Numbered from the stretch's first letter, positions 27,735 through 37,398 are shown. The stretch is 64,000 nt of DNA from an uncultured Lachnospiraceae bacterium (GCA_947631625.1 CANRMA010000006.1:1-64000), one strand, 5' to 3'. The notes: generated from the sequence alone by a model not told the origin. Made by a program: numbers and translations.

Positions 27735-28901
27735 GTGTCAGCAAGAAGATCGTCAGGAAGACAATCAAATAGTGAGAATTATATGGATTACAGCCTGTTG
27801 TTCATAGTTATCTTTCTTCTGGGTTTCGGGTTGGTAATGGTGTATTCCACAAGCTCCTATGAGGCAAATCTCAATTTTGACGGGGATTCCGCCTGGTATC
27901 TTAGGAAGCAGCTTACCGCGACCATACTTGGCATCATAGCCATGTTTGTTGTGGCGAATATCCCTTACCATTTCTGGGAGCGGTTTGCGGCGCTTGGGTA
28001 CATAGTTTCGGTAATACTTATATTGCTTATAATTCCGTTCGGTCATGAAGCAAACGGCGCCAAAAGATGGCTTTATATAGGCGGTATATCGTTACAGCCG
28101 GCGGAGGCCGCCAAACTTGGGATGATACTTTTTCTGGCGAGCATGATATGTTCGATGGGAAAAAGCATAAGGACGCGGAAAGGATTTTATACCGTATTGG
28201 CCGTGCCGGTGCCCATAGCGCTCATGCTCTGGAAGATAACCTCGAACATGAGTTCTGCCATTATAGTCATGGGTATCGCGGTGTTGATGCTTTTTGTATC
28301 GTGTCCGGATTATAAAAGGTTTATTATATGGGGACTTGTGGTGATCGCGGGAGCGGCTCTTTTAGTATTTGCCATAGTACAGATGTCTCAGAGCGACGCC
28401 GAGAATATGGGTTTCAGATTTGCGCGTATCCTTGCATGGCTGGACCCGGAGGCCTATGCCAGCGGTAAGGGTTTCCAGACCCTGCAGGGGCTTTATGCGA
28501 TAGGTTCGGGCGGTATCCTTGGAAAAGGACTGGGAGCAAGTATGCAGAAGCTTGGGTTCATACCTGAGGCGCAGAATGATATGATCTTTTCGATAATATG
28601 CGAAGAACTGGGGCTGTTTGGCGCAATAGCGGTAATACTTATGTTCATTATGCTGATCTGGAGATTTATGATAGTTGCCAACAATGCGCCGGATCTGTTT
28701 GGCGCGCTGCTTGTAGTGGGAGTGCTTGGTCATATTGCGATTCAGGTGATACTTAATATAGCGGTTGTGACCAATACCATACCCAATACCGGAATATCCC
28801 TTCCTTTTATAAGTTACGGAGGCACGTCCGTCGTATTTCTGCTTACGGAGATAGGTCTGGTGCTCAGCGTGGCTAAGGGGATACGGCTAAAAGATTTATA
28901 G
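27735..28901 (+). CDS. ftsW: FtsW/RodA/SpoVE family septal peptidoglycan polymerase
   Basis: A 388-residue SEDS protein with about 10 membrane segments. It has GFGLVMVYSTSSYEA in the first segment, GAKRWLYIGGISLQPAEAAKLG (the conserved loop with the catalytic-region residues), the extracytoplasmic GLYAIGSGGILGKGLGASMQKLGFIPEAQNDMIF and NTGISLPFISYGGTS. It polymerises lipid II with a class B PBP partner, of which two lie just upstream. Starts at GTG 27735 with AAGGAG overlapping the murD stop. A SpoVE role is also possible. Confidence 0.93.
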   Translation: MSARRSSGRQSNSENYMDYSLLFIVIFLLGFGLVMVYSTSSYEANLNFDGDSAWYLRKQLTATILGIIAMFVVANIPYHFWERFAALGYIVSVILILLIIPFGHEANGAKRWLYIGGISLQPAEAAKLGMILFLASMICSMGKSIRTRKGFYTVLAVPVPIALMLWKITSNMSSAIIVMGIAVLMLFVSCPDYKRFIIWGLVVIAGAALLVFAIVQMSQSDAENMGFRFARILAWLDPEAYASGKGFQTLQGLYAIGSGGILGKGLGASMQKLGFIPEAQNDMIFSIICEELGLFGAIAVILMFIMLIWRFMIVANNAPDLFGALLVVGVLGHIAIQVILNIAVVTNTIPNTGISLPFISYGGTSVVFLLTEIGLVLSVAKGIRLKDL

Positions 28902-28973
28902 TACAAGATGATTTTTACGGTTTTTTCCATATAGATAAAGTAGGTCATATATTATCTGCTTTGGGGTTTTCAT

Positions 28974-30227
28974 ATGGATGCTATTCAGATATATGGTGGA
29001 AACTGTCTAAAAGGCGAGGTTAAGATACAAGGCTCTAAGAACATGGCGCTGCCTGTCCTTGCGGCGACGCTTTTGATAAACGGTACCTGTGAAATAGAAA
29101 ACTGTCCTGTGATCAGCGATGTGCATCATATGTTAAGGCTTCTTAAAAGTTTATGCTGTGATATAGAACGGAAGAACCATACATTGATAATAAATTCACA
29201 ATCTTTTTCCTGTAATGACATGCCTTCGGATTCGGTGGGCGTGATGCGCTCGTCCCTTACGCTTCTCGGCGCGCTGCTTTCAAGAGCGGGAAGCGTTTAC
29301 ATGCAGTATCCGGGCGGCTGCGTTATTGGACAAAGACCGATAGATCTGCATCTTGATGCGCTCCGCAGAATGGGAGTTGACATAGAAGAGAAAGAAGACG
29401 GCTTTGTTGCGCAGACGAAGGGCCTGACCGGAGCCATACACAACCTTCCGTTTGTGAGTGTGGGAGCTACGGAAAATATAATACTGGCGGCTGTGCTCGC
29501 CAAAGGGAATACGATTATTGAAAATGCGGCGAAAGAGCCTGAAATCGGCGCGCTGTGCGAGTTTTTAAACAAGGCGGGAGCCGATATCACGGGAGCAGGC
29601 AGCAGAAGAATAGTGATACATGGCGTGGAAAAGCTGCATGAAGTTTCATACAGGGTGCCGGCAGACCGTATAGTTGCCGGAACTTATCTGGCAGGCTGTC
29701 TTTGCAGCGGCGGAGAGGTGTTCCTTAAAGAAGCGCCGTGCGGACAGATGGACGCGGTAATTGATGCGGCGTCCAATATGGGGGCGGATATAAAGCGGTA
29801 TAAGGAAGGGCTGCGTGTAAAATGTGATAAAAGGCGAAAGGCTCTTCCCAGACTGTGTACCGAAAGCTATCCCGCGTTCCCGACAGATCTTCAATCCGCC
29901 TTTCTGGCGGCTCTTACGCTTGCGGACGGCAGAAGCGTCATAAAAGAGGAAATATTCGAAAACCGCTTCCGTATCGTGCCGGAGCTTCAGAAAATGGGCG
30001 CATGCATAAGCTGCGACGGACATACGGCAATTGTGGACGGAGTCGATAAGTTAAACGCGGCCACGCTCTATGCCAATGAATTGCGGGGCGGCGCGGCATT
30101 GATACTGGCAGGCTGCGCGGCAGACGGAGAAACGATAGTCTGTAACCGTCATTTCGTAGAAAGAGGCTACGAAGATATATGCGCCGATCTGAGAGCATTG
30201 GGCGTAAGATGTAAAAAGCTGGATTAA
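28974..30227 (+). CDS. murA: UDP-N-acetylglucosamine 1-carboxyvinyltransferase MurA
   Basis: A 417-residue cytoplasmic enzyme for the first committed step of peptidoglycan synthesis, transferring enolpyruvate from PEP to UDP-GlcNAc. It has GGNCLKGEVKIQGSKNMALP (substrate Lys), MRSSLTLLGALLSRAG, and the catalytic loop PGGCVIGQRPIDLHL with Cys 116, the fosfomycin target position. C-terminal ENRFRIVPELQKMGA and NELRGGAALILAG fit. It takes the place between ftsW and ftsQ where murG (and often murB) is found in Bacillus-type clusters. Confidence 0.95.
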   Translation: MDAIQIYGGNCLKGEVKIQGSKNMALPVLAATLLINGTCEIENCPVISDVHHMLRLLKSLCCDIERKNHTLIINSQSFSCNDMPSDSVGVMRSSLTLLGALLSRAGSVYMQYPGGCVIGQRPIDLHLDALRRMGVDIEEKEDGFVAQTKGLTGAIHNLPFVSVGATENIILAAVLAKGNTIIENAAKEPEIGALCEFLNKAGADITGAGSRRIVIHGVEKLHEVSYRVPADRIVAGTYLAGCLCSGGEVFLKEAPCGQMDAVIDAASNMGADIKRYKEGLRVKCDKRRKALPRLCTESYPAFPTDLQSAFLAALTLADGRSVIKEEIFENRFRIVPELQKMGACISCDGHTAIVDGVDKLNAATLYANELRGGAALILAGCAADGETIVCNRHFVERGYEDICADLRALGVRCKKLD

Positions 30228-30249
30228 AGCATACAAAAAGGACTGGCAT

Positions 30250-31083
30250 ATGGACAGAAAGGATGAAGTTAAAAAAATCAGATTGAAGAATCCTAATCTG
30301 CGGCTTATGAAAAATGATGCGGCAAAGGATAAGCAGAAAGAGCAGAAGGTCCGCTTTGACAGGACTAAACGGATCGCTGTTCTTTCTGTGAGCCTTTGTG
30401 TCATATTGGCCGTCTTTGCCGGCATTTACATATATATCATAGAGAATTATACGATAAAAACCGTATATGTAGAAGGAAACATTCATTATACCAATGAAGA
30501 GATAATGGATATGGTAATGGACGGCAGGTACGGAAACAATTCGATTTTTCTGTCTTTAAAATACCGCGATAAGGGAATAGATGATATTCCGTTCATAGAA
30601 ACCATGGATGTGGAGATAGAAGCAAAAGACACCGTCCGCATAATAGTATACGAAAAAGCGATAGCGGGCTGTGTCGCCTATCTGGGAAGGTATATTTATT
30701 TTGACAAAGACGGTATAGTGGTGGAGACGTCCGAGGAAAAGACCGAAGGAATACCGCAGGTGACGGGCCTTAATTTTGAACACATAATACTGCATGAGCC
30801 GCTGCCTGTGGAAAACAGTGAAGTTTTTGCCGACGTGCTCAATATTACCCAGATGATGGACAAGTATGATCTGAATGTTGATAAGATTTATTTTTCTCCC
30901 GATTATCAGGTGACTCTCATATTTGGCGAAGTGAAGGCAGCCCTCGGAAAAAGCGGCGATATGGATGAAAAGATCATGCTGCTGCAGTATATGCTGCCCG
31001 ATCTTGAAGGGAAAAAAGGGACATTGGATCTTAGGGAGTATACGGAAGATACCAAAACAGTAAGCTTTGAACAGGAAGAATGA
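30250..31083 (+). CDS. ftsQ: FtsQ/DivIB-type division protein
   Basis: A 277-residue bitopic protein. A basic cytoplasmic N-terminus of about 40 residues precedes one membrane segment (IAVLSVSLCVILAVFAGIYI), then an extracytoplasmic POTRA domain (IKTVYVEGNIHYTNEEIMDM) and the beta domain (YIYFDKDGIVVETSEE, IPQVTGL). It recruits or stabilises the FtsL-FtsB complex in the divisome. It sits 22 bases after murA and is the last gene before ftsZ, as in many Firmicutes. Confidence 0.88.
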   Translation: MDRKDEVKKIRLKNPNLRLMKNDAAKDKQKEQKVRFDRTKRIAVLSVSLCVILAVFAGIYIYIIENYTIKTVYVEGNIHYTNEEIMDMVMDGRYGNNSIFLSLKYRDKGIDDIPFIETMDVEIEAKDTVRIIVYEKAIAGCVAYLGRYIYFDKDGIVVETSEEKTEGIPQVTGLNFEHIILHEPLPVENSEVFADVLNITQMMDKYDLNVDKIYFSPDYQVTLIFGEVKAALGKSGDMDEKIMLLQYMLPDLEGKKGTLDLREYTEDTKTVSFEQEE

Positions 31084-31144
31084 TAAAAACAGTAAGAATA
31101 ATAAAATAAGAATAATAAAATAATGCTAAATTCTCAAAATAGAC

Positions 31145-31173
31145 TTGCTAAATTGTGAAAAAAATTATATGAT
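31145..31173 (+). promoter_or_regulatory. Predicted sigma-A promoter of ftsZ
   Basis: TTGCTA (31145-31150) and TATGAT (31168-31173) are 17 bases apart in the AT-rich gap after ftsQ. It would let ftsZ be expressed independently of the long upstream operon. Confidence 0.5.
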
Positions 31174-31238
31174 AATCTATATGAGTTTAATTTGAGTATA
31201 TTGTGAGTTATTGTAAATTGTTAAAGGAGGGTGCTACC

Positions 31239-32459
31239 TTGCTTGAGATTAAGACTAATGATGCTGAATCCGCAGCTAAGATCATAGTAGTTGGTGTAGG
31301 CGGCGCGGGTAATAATGCTGTAAATAGAATGATTGATGAAAATATAGACGGAGTTGACTTTATCGGTATCAATACCGATAGTCAGGCGCTTCATTTGTGT
31401 AAGGCTCCCAAGCTTTTACAGATTGGCGAGAAGCTTACGAAGGGACTTGGAGCGGGCGCTAAACCGGAGATCGGTGAAGAGGCCGCCAAAGAGAGTGAAG
31501 AAGAGATTGAGGCAGCGTTAAAAGGCGCCGATATGGTGTTTGTTACCTGCGGAATGGGAGGCGGCACAGGAACCGGCGCGGCGCCTGTAGTAGCCAAACT
31601 TGCTAAAGATATGGGCATACTTACCGTAGGCGTTGTTACCAAACCTTTCCGTTTTGAGGCTAAGGTTCGTATGGAGAATGCTTTAAGCGGAATAGAGAAG
31701 ATAAAAGATAACGTGGACACACTCATTGTGATCCCCAATGATAAACTGCTTGAGATAGTTGACAGAAGGACAACCATGCCTGATGCGCTTAAGAAGGCGG
31801 ACGAGGTATTACAGCAGGCGGTTCAGGGCATTACTGATCTGATCAATCGTCCCGCAGTCATAAATCTGGACTTTGCGGATGTACAGACCATTATGAAAGA
31901 TAAGGGCATAGCTCATATCGGCATCGGTACGGCCAAGGGTGATGATAAGGCAAGCGAAGCGGTCAAGATGGCTGTGGAGAGTCCGCTGCTTGAGACGACG
32001 ATCTCAGGCGCTACCGATGTTATCATCAATGTATCGGGTGATATCTCACTTGCCGATGCCAACGATGCGGCCGATTATGTCAGAGAGCTTACCGGAGATG
32101 ATATCAACTGTATATTCGGCGCAATGTATGATGATAAGATGACAGATACCTGTAATGTTACGATCATTGCGACAGGCATAGAGGCAAAAGCGCCTGCGTT
32201 AAAGGGCATGAGCGGACTTAATTTCAAGCCCTCTGCATATATAACGCCTACTTCATTACAGAGTAAAACTTCTCCCAGTGGTTCAGGTGTCGGAATAGGC
32301 GGTTTCGGAGCGTCAGGTTTTGGTTCCAAGACGACCGTCACTCCCCAGGGCGGACAGGAATCCGCATCAAGGCCCATCGGACTCAATAAGGTGCCTGATA
32401 TCAAACGTTCCGTAGAGGAGAAGACTTTGAATGTGCCTAACTTTTTGCAGCGTAAGTAA
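31239..32459 (+). CDS. ftsZ: Cell division GTPase FtsZ
   Basis: A 406-residue tubulin homologue that forms the Z-ring. It has [17 protein letters not shown], the tubulin signature [10 protein letters not shown] at about 108-117, NFDLxD-equivalent [11 protein letters not shown], and a variable Gly/Ser-rich linker ending in the conserved C-terminal peptide [10 protein letters not shown] that binds FtsA/ZipA-type partners. The start is taken as TTG 31239, because AAAGGAGGG lies just 8 bases before it; a GTG at 31203 would add 12 residues overlapping that ribosome site. Followed by a terminator. Confidence 0.95.
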   Translation: MLEIKTNDAESAAKIIVVGVGGAGNNAVNRMIDENIDGVDFIGINTDSQALHLCKAPKLLQIGEKLTKGLGAGAKPEIGEEAAKESEEEIEAALKGADMVFVTCGMGGGTGTGAAPVVAKLAKDMGILTVGVVTKPFRFEAKVRMENALSGIEKIKDNVDTLIVIPNDKLLEIVDRRTTMPDALKKADEVLQQAVQGITDLINRPAVINLDFADVQTIMKDKGIAHIGIGTAKGDDKASEAVKMAVESPLLETTISGATDVIINVSGDISLADANDAADYVRELTGDDINCIFGAMYDDKMTDTCNVTIIATGIEAKAPALKGMSGLNFKPSAYITPTSLQSKTSPSGSGVGIGGFGASGFGSKTTVTPQGGQESASRPIGLNKVPDIKRSVEEKTLNVPNFLQRK

Positions 32460-32530
32460 CGCGGCGGATATTTCTATACGGATATTTTACCGATTATTTA
32501 TGAAAATACAGATTGGTTTACATAATTATT

Positions 32531-32563
32531 GAAGAATCGTTTTTATGCGGTTCTTCTTTTTTG
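32531..32563 (+). terminator. Rho-independent terminator after ftsZ
   Basis: GAAGAATCG and CGGTTCTTC form a 9-base stem with one mismatch around TTTTTATG, followed by TTTTTT. It closes the division cluster before the spoIIG operon. Confidence 0.8.
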
Positions 32564-32591
32564 CTTTATAAAAGGCCATACCGTCACACGT

Positions 32592-32600
32592 TTTGCCGAA
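32592..32600 (+). promoter_or_regulatory. Spo0A-box-like site upstream of spoIIGA
   Basis: TTTGCCGAA differs from the 0A-box consensus TTTGTCRAA at one position and fits the core TGNCGAA. It lies about 55 bases upstream of the -35 element, similar to the distal boxes of Bacillus spoIIG. Inferred. Confidence 0.45.
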
Positions 32601-32651
32601 ATGATATATACGCGAAAAAAGTCATAAAATATTTTGGGAAAAGTTTCTGAA

Positions 32652-32685
32652 TTTGACAAAATTATCACGGCTGCTTTTATATAAT
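32652..32685 (+). promoter_or_regulatory. Spo0A-type spoIIG promoter
   Basis: TTGACA at 32653-32658 and a perfect TATAAT at 32680-32685 are 21 bases apart, too far for a normal sigma-A promoter but close to the 22-bp spacing known for Bacillus subtilis spoIIG, where Spo0A-P activates. The bases 32652-32660 read on the other strand are TTTGTCAAA, a perfect 0A box overlapping the -35. Transcription would start near 32692. Confidence 0.7.
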
Positions 32686-32709
32686 TGAGCAGAAGACAGG
32701 AGGTGGATA

Positions 32710-33516
32710 GTGTATTACAAATTATATATTGACAGCGTATTTCTGGTTCAGTTTGTACTGAATCTTTACCTTTTATCGATCACGGGAAAGATCCTTAAAT
32801 GTACTGCCACGCATGGAAGGATGATCCTCGGCGCCTTACTTGGGGCCGCAATGATATGTCTGGTCATATTACTGCCGCCGTTTACCATGAAGATAAGGCT
32901 TATGATCGGGGTGATACCTGTCAGTATGAGTATGATATATGTTGTTTTTGGAGTTTATAAACCGGTGCTTTTGATAAGATGTTGTGCGGTAATGGCCATT
33001 GGCAGTTTTTTTATGGGAAATACGGTATCATGGCTCTTAAGCCGCTGCAAAAATCAGGGAACGCCTGTATATAGTGTGGGGGCGGCCGCTCTGTCAGGCT
33101 GCGTCGGCTATGTGTTTATCGTTTTTACGATAAATAAATTACGTAAAAACAATAAAAGCAGCGAAATGTGGGTACATATCGGCAACGGCAAACAGGATAT
33201 ACGTCTTAAAGCTTTGCTTGATACCGGCAATCATTTGTCGGAGCCGATAAGCGGAGCGCCGGTGTGCCTCATAAGTAAAGAAGCAGCCAAAGATTTAGAA
33301 GAATATTTTTCACCTGAGAAATATCATGCCATTCCCTACAGCAGTGTCGGAAAAAACCGTGGGATAATGGATGCCTATGAGCTGCCCGAGCTTGTTATAG
33401 AGGGTGAATACGGAGAAATACAATATAAACATATCATAGTCGCGATTTGTAATACCGGAATATCAAAAGATAGCGCATATCAGATGATATTACATCCCGA
33501 TTTAATAAAAAACTAG
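32710..33516 (+). CDS. spoIIGA: Sigma-E processing membrane protease SpoIIGA
   Basis: A 268-residue protein with five hydrophobic segments in the first 150 residues ([17 protein letters not shown] start typical of SpoIIGA) and a C-terminal aspartic-protease domain with [17 protein letters not shown], catalytic Asp at 171. It dimerises and cleaves pro-sigma-E in the mother cell after septation. GTG 32710 is preceded by AGGAGGTGG. It lies 11 bases upstream of sigE, the conserved pair. Confidence 0.92.
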   Translation: MYYKLYIDSVFLVQFVLNLYLLSITGKILKCTATHGRMILGALLGAAMICLVILLPPFTMKIRLMIGVIPVSMSMIYVVFGVYKPVLLIRCCAVMAIGSFFMGNTVSWLLSRCKNQGTPVYSVGAAALSGCVGYVFIVFTINKLRKNNKSSEMWVHIGNGKQDIRLKALLDTGNHLSEPISGAPVCLISKEAAKDLEEYFSPEKYHAIPYSSVGKNRGIMDAYELPELVIEGEYGEIQYKHIIVAICNTGISKDSAYQMILHPDLIKN

Positions 33517-33527
33517 GAGGAAAAGAA

Positions 33528-34268
33528 ATGGTTTTTAAAGTGGCAATTCCCGGAAAAGTGCAATTTAAAATGGTGCGTAAGGATACCAGATTCCTTATAA
33601 ACAGACAGGGAGACATACATTATATAGGCGGCGCGGAAGTGCTGCCGCCGCCGCTTGAGGTGGAAAAGGAAAATGAGATCATCGGAGATCTCGGAACGGA
33701 ATATGAGGATGAGGCTAAAGCCCTTTTGATCGAGCATAATCTGCGACTGGTCGTATACATAGCCAAAAAATTTGACAATACCGGAGTGGGGGTCGAGGAT
33801 CTTATCTCAATAGGCACAATAGGACTTATCAAGTCTATTAATACTTTTAATCCGGAGAAAAATATAAAACTGGCAACTTATGCTTCCCGCTGTATTGAGA
33901 ATGAGATACTGATGTATTTACGCAGAAACAGCAAACACAGAATGGAAGTTTCGATAGACGAGCCGCTCAATGTGGACTGGGACGGCAATGAACTGCTTTT
34001 ATCCGATATATTGGGAACCGACGAGGATGTTATTTATCAGGGCATAGAAAATGAGGTTGAAAGAAAACTTCTTATCAAGGCGATTTCCAAACTTTCGGAG
34101 AGAGAGCAGACTATCATAAAACTCAGGTTCGGCCTTGGCAGCGCGGACGGAAATGAGATGACACAGAAAGAAGTTGCGGAACTTTTAGGCATATCCCAGT
34201 CTTACATTTCGAGACTGGAAAAGAAGATAATGAGGCGACTTAAAAAGGAGATACTTAAAGAGACGTAA
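33528..34268 (+). CDS. sigE: RNA polymerase sporulation sigma factor SigE
   Basis: A 246-residue sigma-70 family protein with an N-terminal pro-region (basic start, then [12 protein letters not shown], the region cleaved by SpoIIGA), region 2 ([51 protein letters not shown]) and region 4 ([39 protein letters not shown]). It directs early mother-cell transcription. CTAGGAGGAAAAG precedes the ATG. The last codons and stop are the first copy of a tandem repeat that runs on for over 100 bases. Confidence 0.95.
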   Translation: MVFKVAIPGKVQFKMVRKDTRFLINRQGDIHYIGGAEVLPPPLEVEKENEIIGDLGTEYEDEAKALLIEHNLRLVVYIAKKFDNTGVGVEDLISIGTIGLIKSINTFNPEKNIKLATYASRCIENEILMYLRRNSKHRMEVSIDEPLNVDWDGNELLLSDILGTDEDVIYQGIENEVERKLLIKAISKLSEREQTIIKLRFGLGSADGNEMTQKEVAELLGISQSYISRLEKKIMRRLKKEILKET

Positions 34269-34396
34269 TGGGCGACTCAAAAAAGAGATACTTAAAGAGA
34301 CGTAATGGGGCGACTCAAAAAAGAGATACTTAAAGAGACGTAATGGGTGACTTAAAAATAAGATGCTTAAAGAGACGCAATAAGGCGTCTTAAATG
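34235..34396 (+). repeat. Tandem 37-38 bp repeats derived from the sigE 3' end
   Basis: Units begin (GCGACT or variants) at 34235, 34272, 34310, 34347 and 34385. The first is the coding end of sigE with its stop, the next three are near-complete copies, and the fifth is partial. Divergence increases away from sigE, and each copy keeps an out-of-context version of the last codons (GAGATACTTAAAGAGACG). Confidence 0.9.
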
Positions 34397-34404
34397 GAAA
34401 TATT

Positions 34405-34443
34405 AAAAGCAGTCGAATATTATCACATATTCGATTGCTTTTT
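34405..34443 (+). terminator. Rho-independent terminator of the spoIIG operon
   Basis: AAAAGCAGTCGAATA pairs with TATTCGATTGCTTTTT (about 14 bp, one mismatch) around TTATCACA and ends in a T run. Confidence 0.85.
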
Positions 34444-34495
34444 ACTTAATTAGAAAGTATAATATAGACATAAGATATAAGCGTGGGGAGAAGGT

Positions 34496-36514
34496 ATGGG
34501 TACAAAAAAGATAGTATTGATAGTTGATGACGACAGGATGAACCTGGTAACGGCGCAGAATCTTTTAACGGAAGAATATAAAGTGGTGGGTGTTAATTCA
34601 GGCAAACAGGCATTTAAGTATCTGGAGAAGCATACGCCGGATCTGATTCTTCTGGATATTTTTATGCCCGAGATCAGCGGCTTTGAAGTTATGAAACAGC
34701 TTCAGGAGCATGAAGAATGGAGAAAGATACCGGTCATATTCCTTACAGCCGACAGGAAGAGCGAAACTGAGTCGGAATGTTTCAGACTGGGCGCATATGA
34801 TTTTATAACCAAACCTTTTGAGCCTACGGTAATGTTAAATCGTGTAAGGCGTACAATAGAGCTGGACGGATACAGGCGTAATCTTCAGAAACGGCTTGAC
34901 GAGAAGACACGGGAAGTCGAACTCGTTACCATACAGGCCATCACAACCGTAGCCAACACCATAGACGCCAAGGACGATTATACCAAGGGTCATTCTTTGA
35001 GAGTGGCGTATTATTCAGAACATCTTGCAAGAAAGATAGGCTGGTCTGAGGAAGATGTGCAGAATATACATTACATAGCGCTTTTACACGATATCGGTAA
35101 GATAGGCGTGCCCGATTCCGTGCTTAATAAACCGTTTAAACTTACTGATGTGGAATTTGAACTTATTAAAAATCATACCGTCATGGGGGCGGAGATATTA
35201 AAAGACATTAAGATGTTCCCAAATGTGAGCCTTGGGGCAAAATACCATCATGAGAGATATGACGGCAGGGGGTATCCCAACGGACTTAAAGGAGAGGAGA
35301 TACCTATGGTTGCAAGGATCATAGGCATAGTGGACTCTTATGACGCCATGACAAGCAATCGTGTATACCGTAAAAGATTACAGGATGAAATAGTCAGGCA
35401 GGAGCTTTTAAAAGGCAAAGGAACTCAGTTTGATCCGTTTCTGGTGGATCGTTTCCTCGAACTTTTGGACGAAGGAGAAGTGCTTAAGTCGGTACCGCAG
35501 GAAGACATGGCAATGCCGGTATTTAATACGGATAAGATCTACGGCGGCGTTACTAAAGAAGAGACCGGCTTAAATTCACGAATGGATTATCTGACGGGAC
35601 TGCTTGGCAGAGAGCAGGGCGAAAGGGAAATAACCGAAAGCTTAAGAAACGGCAGCGGCTGTATAATGATGATAGATCTGGATGACTTTAAGGACATTAA
35701 CGAAAAGTACGGTCATCTTGCGGGGGATTATGTGCTTAAGCTGATCGCCGATATATTTAAAGAGGTATCACAGCAGGATATCGTCTGCAGGATCGGCGGA
35801 GACGAATTCCTTTACTATATAGGCGGAGTTAAAACGCAGGAAGAAGCGCAGAAAAAGATAGACGAGATTTTAGAGCTGTTTGAAGAGAAGAAAAAAGAGC
35901 ATAATATCCTGCATGATATTAAATTATCAATAGGCGTGAGTCTGTTTGGAGCGGACGGAGGAAACTTCGCCGAACTTGCAAGAAAGGCTGACAAAGCCCT
36001 CTATCATGTAAAACAAAGCGATAAACAGTGCGTATATATGTTTTACCAGAGCGCGAGCACAATTAAGACGCTCGAGCAGTCAAAGGCGGATTTAAACCGC
36101 CTGGTAAATATGCTTGAAAACAGTAATTCCTATCAGGGAGCATTTCAGATAGATTACGGAGAGTTTGGGCGCGTTTATGACTTCGTACAGCATTATTCAC
36201 AGCGTAACGACCAGGAGATGCAGCTGATACTGTTCACTTTATTTTCTGCAGACGGCGGAGATGTTAAGCTTGATCAGATGGAGCAGGCCATGCAGTGTAT
36301 GGAACAGGCGATCATCAAATCCCTGCGCGGCGTGGACGTCGGGACCAGATACAGCAGCTCCCAGTTTGTTGTGATACTTATGGGCGCCGATAAGGCCAAT
36401 ATACGTATTGTGACCGATCGAATTGTGCAAAATTATTTTAAACTGTACGGTAAACGTGATATAACGTTGGCTTACGATATAGCAAATCTCCGCGGGGACG
36501 GAAAAGCAGATTAA
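34496..36514 (+). CDS. Response regulator with HD-GYP, GGDEF and a second degenerate GGDEF-like region
   Basis: A 672-residue cytoplasmic protein. Residues 5-120 are a receiver (VDDDRMN, phospho-site LLDIFMPE, LTAD, KPF). Residues about 145-330 are an HD-GYP phosphodiesterase domain (GHSLRV, LLHDIGKIGVPD, DGRGYPNG). Residues about 365-520 are a GGDEF domain (MDYLTGLLGR, IDLDDFKDINEKYGHLAGD, CRIGGDEF). A further 130 residues resemble another, motif-less GGDEF domain (YSSSQFVVIL). It may both make and break cyclic di-GMP under phosphorelay control. It lies alone between sigE and convergent sigG, with only 3 bases to the latter. No partner kinase is adjacent. Confidence 0.9.
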   Translation: MGTKKIVLIVDDDRMNLVTAQNLLTEEYKVVGVNSGKQAFKYLEKHTPDLILLDIFMPEISGFEVMKQLQEHEEWRKIPVIFLTADRKSETESECFRLGAYDFITKPFEPTVMLNRVRRTIELDGYRRNLQKRLDEKTREVELVTIQAITTVANTIDAKDDYTKGHSLRVAYYSEHLARKIGWSEEDVQNIHYIALLHDIGKIGVPDSVLNKPFKLTDVEFELIKNHTVMGAEILKDIKMFPNVSLGAKYHHERYDGRGYPNGLKGEEIPMVARIIGIVDSYDAMTSNRVYRKRLQDEIVRQELLKGKGTQFDPFLVDRFLELLDEGEVLKSVPQEDMAMPVFNTDKIYGGVTKEETGLNSRMDYLTGLLGREQGEREITESLRNGSGCIMMIDLDDFKDINEKYGHLAGDYVLKLIADIFKEVSQQDIVCRIGGDEFLYYIGGVKTQEEAQKKIDEILELFEEKKKEHNILHDIKLSIGVSLFGADGGNFAELARKADKALYHVKQSDKQCVYMFYQSASTIKTLEQSKADLNRLVNMLENSNSYQGAFQIDYGEFGRVYDFVQHYSQRNDQEMQLILFTLFSADGGDVKLDQMEQAMQCMEQAIIKSLRGVDVGTRYSSSQFVVILMGADKANIRIVTDRIVQNYFKLYGKRDITLAYDIANLRGDGKAD

Positions 36515-36517
36515 ACC

Positions 36518-37297
36518 TTAGGCGGTGAGATAGTTCCGCATTGTTTTTAGGGCGTTTTTTTCAAGGCGCGATACCTGTGCCTGTGAGATACCTATTTTTT
36601 CTGCGACTTCCATCTGTGTTTTGCCTTCAAAAAAGCGCAGGGTTATGATCTCATGTTCGCGTTTGCTCAGTTTTTTCATGGCCTCGCTTAAAGAGATATG
36701 TTCTACCCAGACTTCTTCTTTATTTTTTTTATCGCTTATCTGGTCCATGACATAGAGCGTATCGCCTCCATCGGTATAGATCGGGTCATACAAACTCATG
36801 GGGCTTTGGATAGCGTCAAGGGCATAGACGATGTCTTCCTGGGAAATTCCGATTTCCGATGAGATCTCGCTTATGGTAGGTTCCTGGGCATTTTTCCGCA
36901 TAAGATTTTCTTTGGCATAAATAGCCTTATATGCGGTATCTTTTAAGGAACGGGAGACGCGTATGCTGTTGGAGTCACGCAGATATCTGCGGATCTCTCC
37001 TATGATCATCGGCACGGCATACGTCGAGAATTTTATGTTCAGACTGCTGTCAAAGTTGTCTATAGCTTTGATAAGTCCGATACAGCCGATCTGAAAAAGG
37101 TCATCAACATTTTCGTTGCTGGAATGAAAACGTTTTATAACACTCAATACAAGTCTTAAATTTCCTTTAATATATTCTTTCCGCGCTTCGTCGTCGCCGC
37201 TTTCTATCTTTCTGAAAAGCTCCTCTTTTTCTTCGTTTTTTAACAGCGGAAGCTTTGCGGTATTGACGCCGCAGATTTCAACTTTTCCCTGAACCAT
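36518..37297 (-). CDS. sigG: RNA polymerase sporulation sigma factor SigG
   Basis: A 259-residue sigma factor for late forespore genes. The N-terminus KVEICGVNTAKLPLL is characteristic of SigG and needed for its regulation. Region 2 is GNLRLVLSVIKRFHSS, DLFQIGCIGLIKAIDNFD; region 3 holds EPTISEISSEIG; region 4 is LSKREHEIITLRFFEGKTQMEVAEKIGISQAQVSRLEKNAL. AAGGAAGGA lies ahead of the ATG on the minus strand. In Bacillus it follows sigE on the same strand; here it is inverted and separated by a signalling gene. Convergent with the upstream gene. Confidence 0.95.
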   Translation of the reverse strand: MVQGKVEICGVNTAKLPLLKNEEKEELFRKIESGDDEARKEYIKGNLRLVLSVIKRFHSSNENVDDLFQIGCIGLIKAIDNFDSSLNIKFSTYAVPMIIGEIRRYLRDSNSIRVSRSLKDTAYKAIYAKENLMRKNAQEPTISEISSEIGISQEDIVYALDAIQSPMSLYDPIYTDGGDTLYVMDQISDKKNKEEVWVEHISLSEAMKKLSKREHEIITLRFFEGKTQMEVAEKIGISQAQVSRLEKNALKTMRNYLTA

Positions 37298-37398
37298 GAT
37301 ATGATCCTTCCTTTTTCGCTTACTTTATCTATGTTTAAAGCATGTGCGAAAGAGGAAGAATTATTCATTTATGATATAGGAAATTATTGCTAATTAAA

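Noticed and set aside
34235..34396. Possible CRISPR array
   Set aside because: The 37-38 bp units are directly adjacent with no spacers and derive from the sigE coding end.
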